Assembly (NCBI RefSeq): GCF_014637405.1
Contig: NZ_BMEY01000009.1
Coordinates: 1 to 64,000 of the forward strand
DNA: 64,000 nucleotides
Reading direction: 5' to 3'
DNA from: Ornithinibacillus halotolerans
GTDB taxonomy: Bacteria > Bacillota > Bacilli > Bacillales > Amphibacillaceae
Positions 9,610 to 18,160 of the stretch are shown one piece after another. Below the pieces are notes generated by a model that worked only from the letters and a program-made list of their open reading frames with translations, ran no database searches and was not told the origin of the DNA. The position numbers and the translations under genes were made by a program. Each line of letters opens with the position of its first letter. Position 1 is the stretch's first letter.

Positions 9610-10602
9610 ATGAAAAAAATGAAATGGCTTGCCTTATTATCTGCTCTTATCCTGCTATTCTTATCAGCCTGCGGATCGAGCAGTACGACAACTATTAAAA
9701 TTGGAGAGGTTACTCGCTCTCTCTTTTATGCACCACAATACGTAGCAATTGAAAAAGGGTTCTTTGAAGAAGAAGGATTAGAAGTGGAACTTCAAACTAC
9801 CTGGGGTGGGGACAAAACAATGACCGCTCTACTATCTGATGGGATTGACGTTGCTTTAGTTGGTTCAGAAACATCTATTTATGTATATGCACAAGACTCG
9901 AAAGATTTTGCAGTGAATTTTGCACAATTAACTCAAACAGACGGAACTTTCCTTGTAGCTAAAGAAGAAAAACCAGATTTTACTTGGGAAGACCTTAAAG
10001 ATTCAAGTTTCCTGGGACAGCGTAAAGGCGGTATGCCTCAAATGGTTGGTGAATATGTGTTAAAGCAGTACGGAATTGATCCTCATAATGATTTGACATT
10101 ACATCAAAATATTGAATTTGCTAATATTCCTGGAGCTTTCTTATCAGGGGATTATGAATATGTTCAATTATTTGAACCAACTGCAAGTGTGTTTGAAAAA
10201 GAAGGAAATGGTCATGTCATTGCTTCCTTTGGAGAAGAATCTGGGCATGTACCATATACCGTATTTATGGCGAAACAAAGTTATATTGAAGAGAACGAAG
10301 AAAATATCGAAAAGTTTACTAGAGCCATTTATAAAGCACAACAATGGGTTCAAGAAACTGACTCAAGAGAAATCGCTGAAACCATTCAAAAGTATTTTGA
10401 AGATGTAGATTTAGATATATTAACCTCTTCCATCGAACGTTATAAAAATCAAGATTCCTTTGCTCCGGATCCAATTTTAGATGAAGAAGAGTGGAACAAT
10501 TTAAAGAATATCATGGATGAAGCTGGAGAATTACCAGATGGTGATATCTCTTACGAAGAACTAGTTAATACCGAAATAGCAGAGGACGTCATCAATAACT
10601 AA
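9610..10602 (+). CDS. ytlA: ABC importer substrate-binding lipoprotein (YtlA-like)
   Basis: A 330-residue lipoprotein of the NMT1/THI5/SsuA-like binding-protein superfamily. The lipobox FLSACG places the lipidated Cys at about 20. The mature part starts TTIKIGEVTRSLFYAPQYVA, typical of this fold, and contains IEKGFFEEEGLEVEL. The ATG at 9610 is chosen because AAAGGG (9595-9600) lies 9 nt upstream; the ATG at 9589 has none. An ATPase and a permease follow immediately. Position beside pckA matches ytlACD of B. subtilis. No TPP or SAM riboswitch is visible upstream, so the substrate (pyrimidine precursor, sulfonate or other) cannot be named. Confidence 0.85.
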   Translation: MKKMKWLALLSALILLFLSACGSSSTTTIKIGEVTRSLFYAPQYVAIEKGFFEEEGLEVELQTTWGGDKTMTALLSDGIDVALVGSETSIYVYAQDSKDFAVNFAQLTQTDGTFLVAKEEKPDFTWEDLKDSSFLGQRKGGMPQMVGEYVLKQYGIDPHNDLTLHQNIEFANIPGAFLSGDYEYVQLFEPTASVFEKEGNGHVIASFGEESGHVPYTVFMAKQSYIEENEENIEKFTRAIYKAQQWVQETDSREIAETIQKYFEDVDLDILTSSIERYKNQDSFAPDPILDEEEWNNLKNIMDEAGELPDGDISYEELVNTEIAEDVINN

Positions 10603-10613
10603 GGAGGGAAACC

Positions 10614-11375
10614 ATGTCCTTTCTAACCTTAGAAAATGTTACACATCACTATTTCAATAAAAATAATTATACGAAAGCATTAAATGACATTTCCTTCACC
10701 GTAAAGGAAGGAGAATTTGTATCATTACTTGGCCCAAGCGGATGTGGGAAATCAACTATTCTATCCATTGTTTCTGGTATTATGAAGCACACGTCAGGAA
10801 AAGTTCTTCTTGATAATAAGCCTATTACAGAATCCGAATTAGCAATCGGATATATGTTACAGCAAGATTATCTGTTTCCTTGGAAAACAATATTAGACAA
10901 TGTATTAATTGGTCCTTCTATTCATCATAATGTCACCCAAGAAGTAAAAGAGAAAGCGAAAGAATTATTAAATGAGGTCGGCTTATCAAATGTTGAACAT
11001 CAATACCCACCTTCTTTATCAGGTGGAATGAGGCAACGTGTTGCGTTAGTTAGAACGTTAATAACTGACCCAAAGATCCTCTTATTAGATGAACCTTTTT
11101 CAGCCTTAGATTATCAAACAAAATTAAAATTAGAAGACCTTGTTTTTAAGCTTCTGCATGCCTATCAGAAAACAGCAATTTTAGTAACTCACGATATCGG
11201 GGAAGCAATCGCAATGAGTGATAGAATTATCGTGATGAGTGCTAATCCAGGAGAAATAGCTAAGATATTCGAAGTACCGATTGAACTTCGAAATGAAATG
11301 CCCTTTCTCGTCCGTAGACACCCTAAATACCAATCTATATTTGATAAAGTTTGGGAGGAGTTAAACAAAAAATGA
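10614..11375 (+). CDS. ytlC: ABC importer ATP-binding protein (YtlC-like)
   Basis: The cytoplasmic ATPase of the importer, 253 residues. Walker A GPSGCGKST at about 42-50, the ABC signature LSGGMRQRVALVR, Walker B ILLLDEPFSALD and the switch histidine in LVTHDIGEAIAMS are intact. The subfamily is that of SsuB/TauB/ThiZ. AAGGAGGG precedes the ATG, and ytlA ends 11 bp upstream, so the two are co-transcribed. Confidence 0.93.
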   Translation: MSFLTLENVTHHYFNKNNYTKALNDISFTVKEGEFVSLLGPSGCGKSTILSIVSGIMKHTSGKVLLDNKPITESELAIGYMLQQDYLFPWKTILDNVLIGPSIHHNVTQEVKEKAKELLNEVGLSNVEHQYPPSLSGGMRQRVALVRTLITDPKILLLDEPFSALDYQTKLKLEDLVFKLLHAYQKTAILVTHDIGEAIAMSDRIIVMSANPGEIAKIFEVPIELRNEMPFLVRRHPKYQSIFDKVWEELNKK

Positions 11376-11389
11376 AAAGCAATCTGTTT

Positions 11390-11411
11390 AACCCCTTCTT
11401 AGAAAGGGGTT
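11390..11411 (+). promoter_or_regulatory. Hairpin occluding the ribosome binding site of ytlD
   Basis: Perfect 8-bp stem AACCCCTT/AAGGGGTT with a 6-nt loop. The AAAGGGG that should serve as ribosome binding site for the ATG at 11418 forms the 3' arm, so initiation may depend on translation of ytlC or on opening of the stem. Confidence 0.6.
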
Positions 11412-11417
11412 GTCACC

Positions 11418-12224
11418 ATGACTAACAAAGGAGACGAAAAATTATTTGAACAATACCAACAAGGGCTTAGGCGAGAAAAGAGAATCGTGTTCACATGGCA
11501 GGCATTTATTCTAATTGGATTCTTTATGATGTGGGAAGTTGCTAGTAGATTAAATTGGATTGATCCGCTACTATTCAGTTCTCCTGCAAAAGTAATCGAA
11601 TTAATCATTAGAAAGTTTTCTGATGGTTCTATGATCTCTCACACCTATGTAACTTTGTTTGAAACATTACTGGGATTCGTAATAGGTACTATATTAGGAA
11701 TTATTCTAGCTTCTCTACTTTGGTCATCTACAAGATTTTCTAAGATTTCTGACCCCTACCTTGTTATACTAAACGCAATGCCTAAAGTTGCTTTGGGGCC
11801 AATTATCATTGTAGCTTTAGGACCAGGATATGTTGCTATCATTGCTATGGGGGCAATCATATCCGTTATTATCACCACCATCGTAGTTTACACAGGATTT
11901 CGTGAAGTCGATCCAAACTACGAAAAAGTGCTAAAAAGCTTCGGCGCTACTCGTTGGCAATGTTTTAAATCCGCTGTCTTTCCTGCAAATTTGCCAGTAA
12001 TGATTTCTACATTAAAAGTAAATGTTGGGCTATCTTGGGTAGGAGTCATTGTCGGTGAATTCCTTGTTTCGAAGGAGGGCTTAGGTTATTTAATTGTCTA
12101 TGGATTCCAAGTATTTGATTTTACTCTCGTTATGAGCGCTTTAATATTAATCGCAATCTTTGCAGCGATTATGTATAAAGTTGTTGAACGCATTGAAGGC
12201 TGGTTAATTAAGCATACAACTTAA
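11418..12224 (+). CDS. ytlD: ABC importer permease (YtlD-like)
   Basis: The integral membrane subunit, 268 residues, of the BPD_transp_1 family (SsuC/TauC/ThiX type). About six hydrophobic segments run from residue 28 to 260. The cytoplasmic coupling loop is recognisable as [20 protein letters not shown], with the EAA-type glycine. It follows ytlC by 42 bp; its ribosome binding site is inside a hairpin (11390-11411). With ytlA and ytlC it forms a complete importer of unassigned substrate. Confidence 0.92.
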   Translation: MTNKGDEKLFEQYQQGLRREKRIVFTWQAFILIGFFMMWEVASRLNWIDPLLFSSPAKVIELIIRKFSDGSMISHTYVTLFETLLGFVIGTILGIILASLLWSSTRFSKISDPYLVILNAMPKVALGPIIIVALGPGYVAIIAMGAIISVIITTIVVYTGFREVDPNYEKVLKSFGATRWQCFKSAVFPANLPVMISTLKVNVGLSWVGVIVGEFLVSKEGLGYLIVYGFQVFDFTLVMSALILIAIFAAIMYKVVERIEGWLIKHTT

Positions 12225-12230
12225 AACTAA

Positions 12231-12263
12231 CGAAGAGCAGGCTAATAAAGAACTTGCTCTTCG
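12231..12263. terminator. Probable terminator between ytlD and the APH-like gene
   Basis: CGAAGAGCA and TGCTCTTCG arms, 15-nt loop, between convergent genes; the T runs are weak. Confidence 0.5.
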
Positions 12264-13016
12264 TCAATTAATACCATGCCTTTTTATTATGTTCAACAGT
12301 CTCTCTTCATCTTCTGACGCAACATTTTCTGCTAGTCTTGCAGCAGCAATAATTGGTGCCCATTTTAATATTTCATCTATTTCTAAACCACTTTTTTCAC
12401 AGTAAAGAGACAAATACTGTTCTGCAAGTTCTTCAGAAAACTGTAGGTACAATAGATAACTCCTACAAATATCCGCTCGAATGTCTCCAACACTAGCATC
12501 AACCCAATCAATAATATAAACCGTCCCATCTTTTGAAAGGATTAAGTTAAACAAATGAAAATCTCCATGACAAAGTTTTTCTTCAAATGACATTTTATCT
12601 AATAAAGTATTAAGAATAGTTTTTTGATTTTCTGTTATCTTTTTTGTTGAAAGGATTTGGCGCTTTAATTTACTTGTCATACTTTCTAACGATGTAGTTG
12701 TAATACTGTGGATCTCTTTTTGTACATTAATTGACATATTTATATAATCTATCGCTTTTTCTTTATTTCTAAGAAATAGTTCCCCTAACGTTTGTCCCTC
12801 GACATATTCCATAACGATAGCTGGACTATCATCTACCTTTTTAATCTCTATTACTTTTGGTACTGGAAGACCAGTTGCATAGATAGTCTGTTGTTTTTTC
12901 GCTTCATATGCCGCTTCTGTTTTCGGAAAGCGCCTATGGAAAACTTTTACAATCTGCTTATTATAAAGATAGATTTTTGCTGTGTTACCGGCTGCAATAG
13001 GATGACCGAGATCCAT
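12264..13016 (-). CDS. Aminoglycoside-phosphotransferase-fold kinase of unknown substrate
   Basis: A 250-residue cytoplasmic protein of the APH/choline-kinase superfamily. The N-terminal lobe has the nucleotide loop GNTAKIY and the lysine in QIVKVFHRRF. The catalytic loop HGDFHLFNL is at about 149-157 and the metal-binding IIDWVDA at about 169-175, so the active site is intact. AGGAGG lies upstream of the ATG. The family includes antibiotic, choline, homoserine and fructosamine kinases; nothing in the sequence or neighbourhood indicates drug resistance, and the substrate is unknown. The 265 bp upstream (13017-13281) holds no gene that I can support. Confidence 0.85.
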   Translation of the reverse strand: MDLGHPIAAGNTAKIYLYNKQIVKVFHRRFPKTEAAYEAKKQQTIYATGLPVPKVIEIKKVDDSPAIVMEYVEGQTLGELFLRNKEKAIDYINMSINVQKEIHSITTTSLESMTSKLKRQILSTKKITENQKTILNTLLDKMSFEEKLCHGDFHLFNLILSKDGTVYIIDWVDASVGDIRADICRSYLLYLQFSEELAEQYLSLYCEKSGLEIDEILKWAPIIAAARLAENVASEDEERLLNIIKRHGIN

Positions 13017-13245
13017 TTATATGCCTCCTTTTCTCGTACACGCCTTTTTAATCTTGTTTACTAAAATAGTTCATCGTTAATTTAAAATGATGTTTTTATG
13101 AATAGCTATTAACTGTACAGATTGTATTTTGAAAATATCGTTCCATTATTAAACTCTTCAACCATAATCCCAACTTTCATCATACTTATGTAAAGTTATG
13201 AATATTAACAATTTAAGTTTACTATATTATCTCATATCATTAAAG

Positions 13246-13274
13246 AACAAAAAAACACCCCCCAATTGGGAGTG
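13246..13274 (-). terminator. Intrinsic terminator of ytkD
   Basis: Minus strand CACTCCC-AATT-GGGGGGTG followed by a run of Ts. Confidence 0.8.
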
Positions 13275-13281
13275 ATTTTCG

Positions 13282-13743
13282 TTACATATTCAATTTCTTT
13301 ATACAGTGTGTTAGTACATCATCTTTCATAATAAAGCTAAAACGACGATTGTATTTAATATTTTTAGGTATCTTATCTAACAAAACTGGGCCTTCCGTTT
13401 CATAATATGTTTCCTGCTGTGTTAATTTCTCAACATCAGCAAAATACACATTTTTTACTACTTCTCCGCCTTTTCCTGCAACATGATATTGGCCAACATA
13501 ACATATTTGCTTAATTACCCCACCGGTTTCTTCCATTACTTCTCGAAAGGCCGCCTCTTCTGGACTTTCTCCTAATTCAACTTTTCCACCTGGAAATTCT
13601 AGACCACGGTCTTTATGTTTTGTTAACAGCCATTTATGTTGATAACGGCATATAACCCAGACATGTTTTGGTTCTTGTGAAAAAGGGTGATCATCAAAAG
13701 AGAGACGCACCTCATTGTTATAATAATCTAAAAAAGTAAACAT
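13282..13743 (-). CDS. ytkD: Nudix nucleoside triphosphatase YtkD
   Basis: A 153-residue Nudix hydrolase. The Nudix box (G-x5-E-x7-REVMEETGG) spans about 52-75 with all metal-binding glutamates in place. Length, sequence and location between ytl genes and the men cluster match B. subtilis YtkD, which hydrolyses oxidised and canonical purine triphosphates and is linked to sanitising the nucleotide pool. It starts 19 bp after the unknown gene at 13763-14257, so the two are probably co-transcribed, and it ends at a strong terminator. Confidence 0.9.
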   Translation of the reverse strand: MFTFLDYYNNEVRLSFDDHPFSQEPKHVWVICRYQHKWLLTKHKDRGLEFPGGKVELGESPEEAAFREVMEETGGVIKQICYVGQYHVAGKGGEVVKNVYFADVEKLTQQETYYETEGPVLLDKIPKNIKYNRRFSFIMKDDVLTHCIKKLNM

Positions 13744-13762
13744 ATATCAGCTACCTTTAACG

Positions 13763-14257
13763 TCATTGATGTAGTATATTTGTTATTTTCCACTTATGGT
13801 CATTATACGTAAATTCTAATTGGATCTTATAATTGCCATATAATTCTGAGTGATTTTCTTGAATCACCATTAACTTATTATGTTCTAATTGTACCACATC
13901 ATAATCATTCTGTTTAACAAACCATGGTGGTGTTTCTGTTGGAACAATATACAAATTGTCATCTTCTTCATAGAAATAATAGTCAACATAAGCTTTGGCA
14001 ACCGTTTCTGTTGTAACTTTTGTAAATTCTTTTAGTAAGCTGTCCTTATTTTGAAAAGTGTTAACCTCATAGTTTGATTTAGTACCTTGAATAAGTATAT
14101 TTATAAATTCATCAGTTAAGGCTATTATTTCTTCTTGTGTTATTGTATTCCTGAAATCGACTTCTTTACTTCCTACCTGTTCTATCATATTTGGTTTTGT
14201 AGGTAGTATAAAGGCAACACACAATCCAATTGTAATCAGTCCTAAGATTCTAAGCAA
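13763..14257 (-). CDS. Exported or membrane-anchored protein of unknown function
   Basis: I do not recognise this 164-residue protein. It has a short N-terminal hydrophobic helix (about 2-19) with little positive charge before it, then a soluble domain of about 140 residues ending in a beta-rich segment (IQLEFTYNDHKWKITNILHQ) of the kind seen in small NTF2-like or DUF-type exported proteins of bacilli. No catalytic motif stands out. It precedes ytkD by 19 bp on the same strand. Whether the helix is cleaved is uncertain. Confidence 0.7.
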   Translation of the reverse strand: MLRILGLITIGLCVAFILPTKPNMIEQVGSKEVDFRNTITQEEIIALTDEFINILIQGTKSNYEVNTFQNKDSLLKEFTKVTTETVAKAYVDYYFYEEDDNLYIVPTETPPWFVKQNDYDVVQLEHNKLMVIQENHSELYGNYKIQLEFTYNDHKWKITNILHQ

Positions 14258-14318
14258 AGGGAATCCTCCTATTCATTCTACTAATTATTATTCCCTCTAC
14301 GCTACTATACTCAAACCA

Positions 14319-14352
14319 TAAAAAAGGAATAAGATAGTATATCCTATTCCTT
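14319..14352 (-). terminator. Intrinsic terminator
   Basis: Minus strand AAGGAATAGGATA, 3-nt loop, TATCTTATTCCTT, then a T run; it follows the 14360 gene. Confidence 0.8.
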
Positions 14353-14359
14353 CTATACG

Positions 14360-14683
14360 TTATATATGATTATCACTTAAAATCCCTATACTATTTATAT
14401 GATTTTTTACAGCATCATCACCTAAATCATATAAAATTTGGTAGACCTCCACCATATTAGCGTCATAGTCATCATTTGGTTTATCATTATGATAAGGCAT
14501 AATGGGTACGTGCGACCGCCAGAAACTATTATAAGACGCCTCATGCATATTATTTAATTTAGCCCTTAACATACTTACTTCATCTTGGGTAGCATGAATA
14601 ATAAAACTATCATTATTTTGATATTTCTCCTGTGAAATCTCACCACTGCCAATATCGACATAATATTTCTTTTTTTCCAACAT
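14360..14683 (-). CDS. Conserved hypothetical cytoplasmic protein, 107 residues
   Basis: No signal peptide or membrane segment. The product begins MLEKKKYYVDIGSGEIS and has a Phe/His/Tyr-rich centre (FWRSHVPIMPYHND) that looks conserved in bacillus proteins loosely annotated as hydrolase/acyltransferase; I see no catalytic motif to support that label. The ATG at 14683 is 5 nt from AGGAGG; the in-frame GTG at 14689 overlaps that site and is rejected. It is a single gene with its own terminator, upstream of the menE end. Confidence 0.75.
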   Translation of the reverse strand: MLEKKKYYVDIGSGEISQEKYQNNDSFIIHATQDEVSMLRAKLNNMHEASYNSFWRSHVPIMPYHNDKPNDDYDANMVEVYQILYDLGDDAVKNHINSIGILSDNHI

Positions 14684-14743
14684 GGCCACCTCCTACTCTT
14701 AATTTGTCTAAAAGCAGGAAAACCATGTATGTAGCTTATTAAC

Positions 14744-16195
14744 TTAGTTAATTAAATCCATCAACTTGTTTCTTACTAATTTATTGGATGCATTTCTAGG
14801 TAAACTATTCACAAAATGGATTTCTTTTGGAAGCTTATACTTAGCCAATTTATCCTTAGCATAGTCAAGTATATCCTCTTTCCTTACGTAATCATTTTGA
14901 GGAACAATAAAAGCGATAGGGGACTGTCCCCATCGTTCATCTGGTTTCCCTGTCACCCCAACCTCTTTAACTCCGGGAAAACCTGTGAGTACACTTTCTA
15001 TCTCGGAAGGATATATATTCTCTCCTCCAGAAATTATTAAATCTTTCCTACGATCAACAACATACAAAAATCCTTCGTCATCGATATAGCCTAAATCACC
15101 TGTAGAAAGCCAACCATTGTGGAAACTATCTCGATTTGCTAAATCATTATTATAATACCCTTTTGTTACCATAGGACCTTTAACAAATATCTCGCCAATT
15201 TCATTAAGGGTTGTACCTTCAATTTTTATTTGTGCAGGAAATAGTGCCTTTCCTGCAGAACCTATCTTTCGAAGTGCATCTCGTGGACTCAATGTAACAA
15301 TTTGAGAGGATGTTTCTGTCATACCAAAGGATTGAAATACAGGTATTTTTTTAAGAGCTGCTTGTTCAAGTAAAGGTACTGGAGCAGGTCCTCCACCTAA
15401 AAGCATACAACGAAAATGTTCAGGAAACACTTTTTCCCCAAGCTGTTCCATTATTCTTTGTACCATGACAGTAACTACAGAAGCGATAGTGACACCTCGG
15501 TTGTAAATTGCATCTAAAAAGACATCTTCACTAAAACGGTTTAAATGATAAACAGGCATGCCATAAATAACACTTTTAATAAAAATTGATAACCCTCCAA
15601 CATGAAAATACGGCAAGACCGCTAGCCACTTATCTTTGTCGGAAATTCCAAGATTTAAGGCAGAACCTATTGCACTCCACCAATGATTACCAAATGTATG
15701 TATTACCCCTTTTGGAAATCCTGTTGTTCCAGAAGTATAAATAATAGTAAAAGGATCATCTAAATCCAATTCAGATAGAAGTTCTATTTCTTTTGCACCT
15801 GTTAAATGTACTTGTTTAAAATTAAATACTTTCTCTACTTCTAATTCTTTTCCTTGCTCGAATAAGTTATCTTCTACTATAACTGCTATTACGTTGGCAT
15901 CCTTTATTTGATAATTTAGTTCACTTGCTGTCAGCCGAGCATTTAATAATACAGCAACTGCACCTAAATAACTTAATGCATGTATCATAGCAATCATCGT
16001 AACATTATTATTAGATAATATACCTACATGACTTCCTTTACCTACACCAAGGCTTGCTAATTTCTTTGCAAGTAATTGACTCTGTTCTTTTAATTCCAAG
16101 AATGTCATTGTTGAACCATCCACTCGTTCAATAGCGACTCGATTTGGTGCGAGAAATGCTTGCTTTGTTAGCCAATGAGGAATCTTCTCTGCCAT
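14744..16195 (-). CDS. menE: O-succinylbenzoate-CoA ligase
   Basis: Activates o-succinylbenzoate to its CoA thioester in menaquinone synthesis. A 483-residue ANL-superfamily enzyme: the P-loop YTSGTTGFPKGV is near 155, the A5-type QSFGMTETSSQ and the A7/A8 motifs STGDLGYIDDEGF and VVDRRKDLIISGGENIYP follow, and the catalytic lysine is in PRNASNKLVRNKL near the C-terminus. GAGGTGG precedes the ATG. It lies downstream of menB but separated by a 308-bp gap filled by a structured repeat. No menC follows it, unlike B. subtilis. Confidence 0.96.
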   Translation of the reverse strand: MAEKIPHWLTKQAFLAPNRVAIERVDGSTMTFLELKEQSQLLAKKLASLGVGKGSHVGILSNNNVTMIAMIHALSYLGAVAVLLNARLTASELNYQIKDANVIAVIVEDNLFEQGKELEVEKVFNFKQVHLTGAKEIELLSELDLDDPFTIIYTSGTTGFPKGVIHTFGNHWWSAIGSALNLGISDKDKWLAVLPYFHVGGLSIFIKSVIYGMPVYHLNRFSEDVFLDAIYNRGVTIASVVTVMVQRIMEQLGEKVFPEHFRCMLLGGGPAPVPLLEQAALKKIPVFQSFGMTETSSQIVTLSPRDALRKIGSAGKALFPAQIKIEGTTLNEIGEIFVKGPMVTKGYYNNDLANRDSFHNGWLSTGDLGYIDDEGFLYVVDRRKDLIISGGENIYPSEIESVLTGFPGVKEVGVTGKPDERWGQSPIAFIVPQNDYVRKEDILDYAKDKLAKYKLPKEIHFVNSLPRNASNKLVRNKLMDLIN

Positions 16196-16215
16196 TCTAC
16201 CACCTCTTTTATAAG

Positions 16216-16460
16216 AAAAGAGGCTGAGACAAAACTATTTCTAACATAGGAAAAACCGAACATTAAAGTTAGAGCATCAGACCCGCCCCGGAAATATACT
16301 GCGCTTTCCGTGGGCGGCTGGTGAGCCTCCTCAGAGCTAACGCTCTTGCGGGGTCTCACCGATGCCTTTCCTCCCACAGGAGTCTCCGTATATTTCCGGG
16401 GCTAATGTGGTGATTGTTCGTTTTTTATTACCTTTGTTTTAGTTTTGTCCCGGCCTCTTT
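16216..16460. repeat. Structured interspersed repeat, copy 1 (menB-menE gap)
   Basis: GC-rich element in A/T-rich surroundings. The core (about 16253-16420) is nearly identical to 25732-25898. Long-range arms GCCCCGGAAATATAC (about 16284-16298) and GTATATTTCCGGGGC (about 16388-16402) pair perfectly; inside them GGTGAG pairs with CTCACC, and the apex is AGAGC-TAAC-GCTCT. CGAACA and TGTTCG flank the core. Outer ends AAGAGGCTGAGACAAAACT and AGTTTTGTCCCGGCCTCTT are also inverted. Related GC-rich elements are scattered through many Bacillaceae genomes; the function is not established to my knowledge. No transposase is present. Confidence 0.88.
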
Positions 16461-16503
16461 ACAAACTTCATTAATGTATCTAATTATACCCACTCTTATT
16501 GAA

Positions 16504-17322
16504 TCAAGGGAAGCGTGGGAATTGATCAAAGTCTGGCTTTCTTTTCTCTTTAAATGCATCTCTACCTTCTTTAGCTTCATCCGTTGTGTAGTAAAGAAGA
16601 GTTGCATCGCCACCGAATTGTTGTAAACCTGCTAAACCATCTGTAGCAGCGTTGAAGGATGCTTTTAAGAAACGTAAAGCAGTCGGTGATTTTTCTAAGA
16701 TTTCTTCACACCATAGTAATGTTTCTTCTTCCAGTTTTTCTAATGGAACTACTTTATTTACCATTCCCATCTCATATGCTTCTTCAGCATTATATTGACG
16801 ACATAAATACCAAATTTCACGAGCTCGTTTTTGACCAACCATTTCTGCAAGTAACCCTGCACCATATCCAGCATCAAAGCTACCAACTTTTGGTCCAGTT
16901 TGTCCAAACTTAGCATTGTCTGCGGCAATAGTTAAATCACATACAACATGTAATACATGTCCACCACCAATTGCATATCCTGCTACCATCGCAATAACTG
17001 GTTTTGGAATTGTACGAATTAACCGTTGTAAATCTAAAACGTTTAGACGTGGTACTTGGTCTGAACCAACGTAACCACCATGGCCACGTACAGACTGGTC
17101 TCCACCGGAACAAAATGCTAAATCTCCAGCACCAGTTAAAATAATGACACCAACACTTGAATCATCACGTGCATCCGCAAATGCATCGATCATTTCATTT
17201 ACAGTAAGTGGTGTAAATGCATTTCTTTTCTCTGGACGATTAATGGTTACTTTTGCAACACCATTATATTTTTCATAAATAATTTCTTCGTATTCACGAA
17301 CTTTTTCCCATTGTACTGTCAT
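16504..17322 (-). CDS. menB: 1,4-dihydroxy-2-naphthoyl-CoA synthase
   Basis: Closes the naphthoate ring of o-succinylbenzoyl-CoA. The start is the ATG at 17322 preceded by AGGAGG (MTVQW..., 272 residues), the usual MenB length; a longer in-frame extension upstream overlaps menH's end and has no binding site. Crotonase-fold features: the oxyanion segment [34 protein letters not shown], and [15 protein letters not shown], diagnostic of MenB. It is fourth in menF-D-H-B, 19 bp after menH. Confidence 0.97.
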   Translation of the reverse strand: MTVQWEKVREYEEIIYEKYNGVAKVTINRPEKRNAFTPLTVNEMIDAFADARDDSSVGVIILTGAGDLAFCSGGDQSVRGHGGYVGSDQVPRLNVLDLQRLIRTIPKPVIAMVAGYAIGGGHVLHVVCDLTIAADNAKFGQTGPKVGSFDAGYGAGLLAEMVGQKRAREIWYLCRQYNAEEAYEMGMVNKVVPLEKLEEETLLWCEEILEKSPTALRFLKASFNAATDGLAGLQQFGGDATLLYYTTDEAKEGRDAFKEKRKPDFDQFPRFP

Positions 17323-17341
17323 GGAAATCCTCCTTAGATTG

Positions 17342-18160
17342 CTATGTATTAGTGTTAGTATTACTTTTAACAACAAACTCCTCTACCATTTTACCAAAGA
17401 TTGTCTCACTTTCCACATGAATTGCATGTCCTACACCATTAATAATCTGTAAAGTACTATTTGATAAGGACTTTTGCATTTTTTTATTGATAACTACAAA
17501 CTTCGTATCTAACTCACCTACAAGTAATAATACCGGTATTTTCGTAGAAGGTAATGTATCCCACAAACTAGGCATTACCCCTGTACCCATAGACCGAAGT
17601 GACAAAGCTAGACCTTCCACTGTTTGTGATAAGCGCTCTTCTCTTATATTCATTTGGAGGTTTGATGATAATCTTTTTTGTGTGTCAAATAAAGGGATAT
17701 TCTCCCAATAATCGATAAATGCTTCTAATCCTTCTTCTTCTAGTTTGAGAGCTAATTTCTCATCATGTTCAATTCGATTTTTCCGTTCTCGTTCTGACTC
17801 AATACCTGGAGAAGCACTCTCCAAGATCAATGACTTCAGTTCATTTTGATAGAACGTTGCATACGTTAGAGCTGTTCGACCACCCATTGAATAACCAACT
17901 AAATGATATGTTTGAATACCAATGTTCTCCAATATATGATGAATATCGTGACAGCATTGCTCCATCGTCACTGGTGTAGAAGTTTTGGTTTTCCCATGGC
18001 CAGGTAAATCAATCACTATCATTTTGAATTTTCCCTGATAGGTATTAATAAAATTAGTCCAGGTTTTTGTACTCCCAGTAAATCCATGTAACAGTACGAT
18101 TGGTTCTCCATCACCATACATTTCATACCAATAAGAACGTTCCCCTATTTCTAATTTCAC
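17342..18160 (-). CDS. menH: SHCHC synthase (alpha/beta hydrolase MenH)
   Basis: Eliminates pyruvate from SEPHCHC to give SHCHC in menaquinone synthesis. The 272-residue alpha/beta hydrolase has the oxyanion motif LLHGFTGS (about 23-30), the nucleophile elbow GYSMGG with Ser91, an aspartate in GELDTKF and a histidine in GVGHAIHVE. The start overlaps the end of menD by 4 bp, indicating translational coupling. Confidence 0.95.
   Translation of the reverse strand: MKLEIGERSYWYEMYGDGEPIVLLHGFTGSTKTWTNFINTYQGKFKMIVIDLPGHGKTKTSTPVTMEQCCHDIHHILENIGIQTYHLVGYSMGGRTALTYATFYQNELKSLILESASPGIESERERKNRIEHDEKLALKLEEEGLEAFIDYWENIPLFDTQKRLSSNLQMNIREERLSQTVEGLALSLRSMGTGVMPSLWDTLPSTKIPVLLLVGELDTKFVVINKKMQKSLSNSTLQIINGVGHAIHVESETIFGKMVEEFVVKSNTNTNT

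Noticed and set aside
12264-13016. Antibiotic-resistance phosphotransferase
   Set aside because: Only the general APH fold is visible; no specific resistance subfamily can be recognised and no mobile context is present.
16168-16377. Minus-strand open frame across repeat copy 1
   Set aside because: Its peptide is generated by the structured repeat; a near-identical peptide comes from copy 2, so it reflects DNA similarity and not a protein family.
16216-16460. Insertion sequence or MITE with a transposase in the window
   Set aside because: No transposase gene and no clear target-site duplication were seen; mobility of the repeat cannot be decided from two copies.
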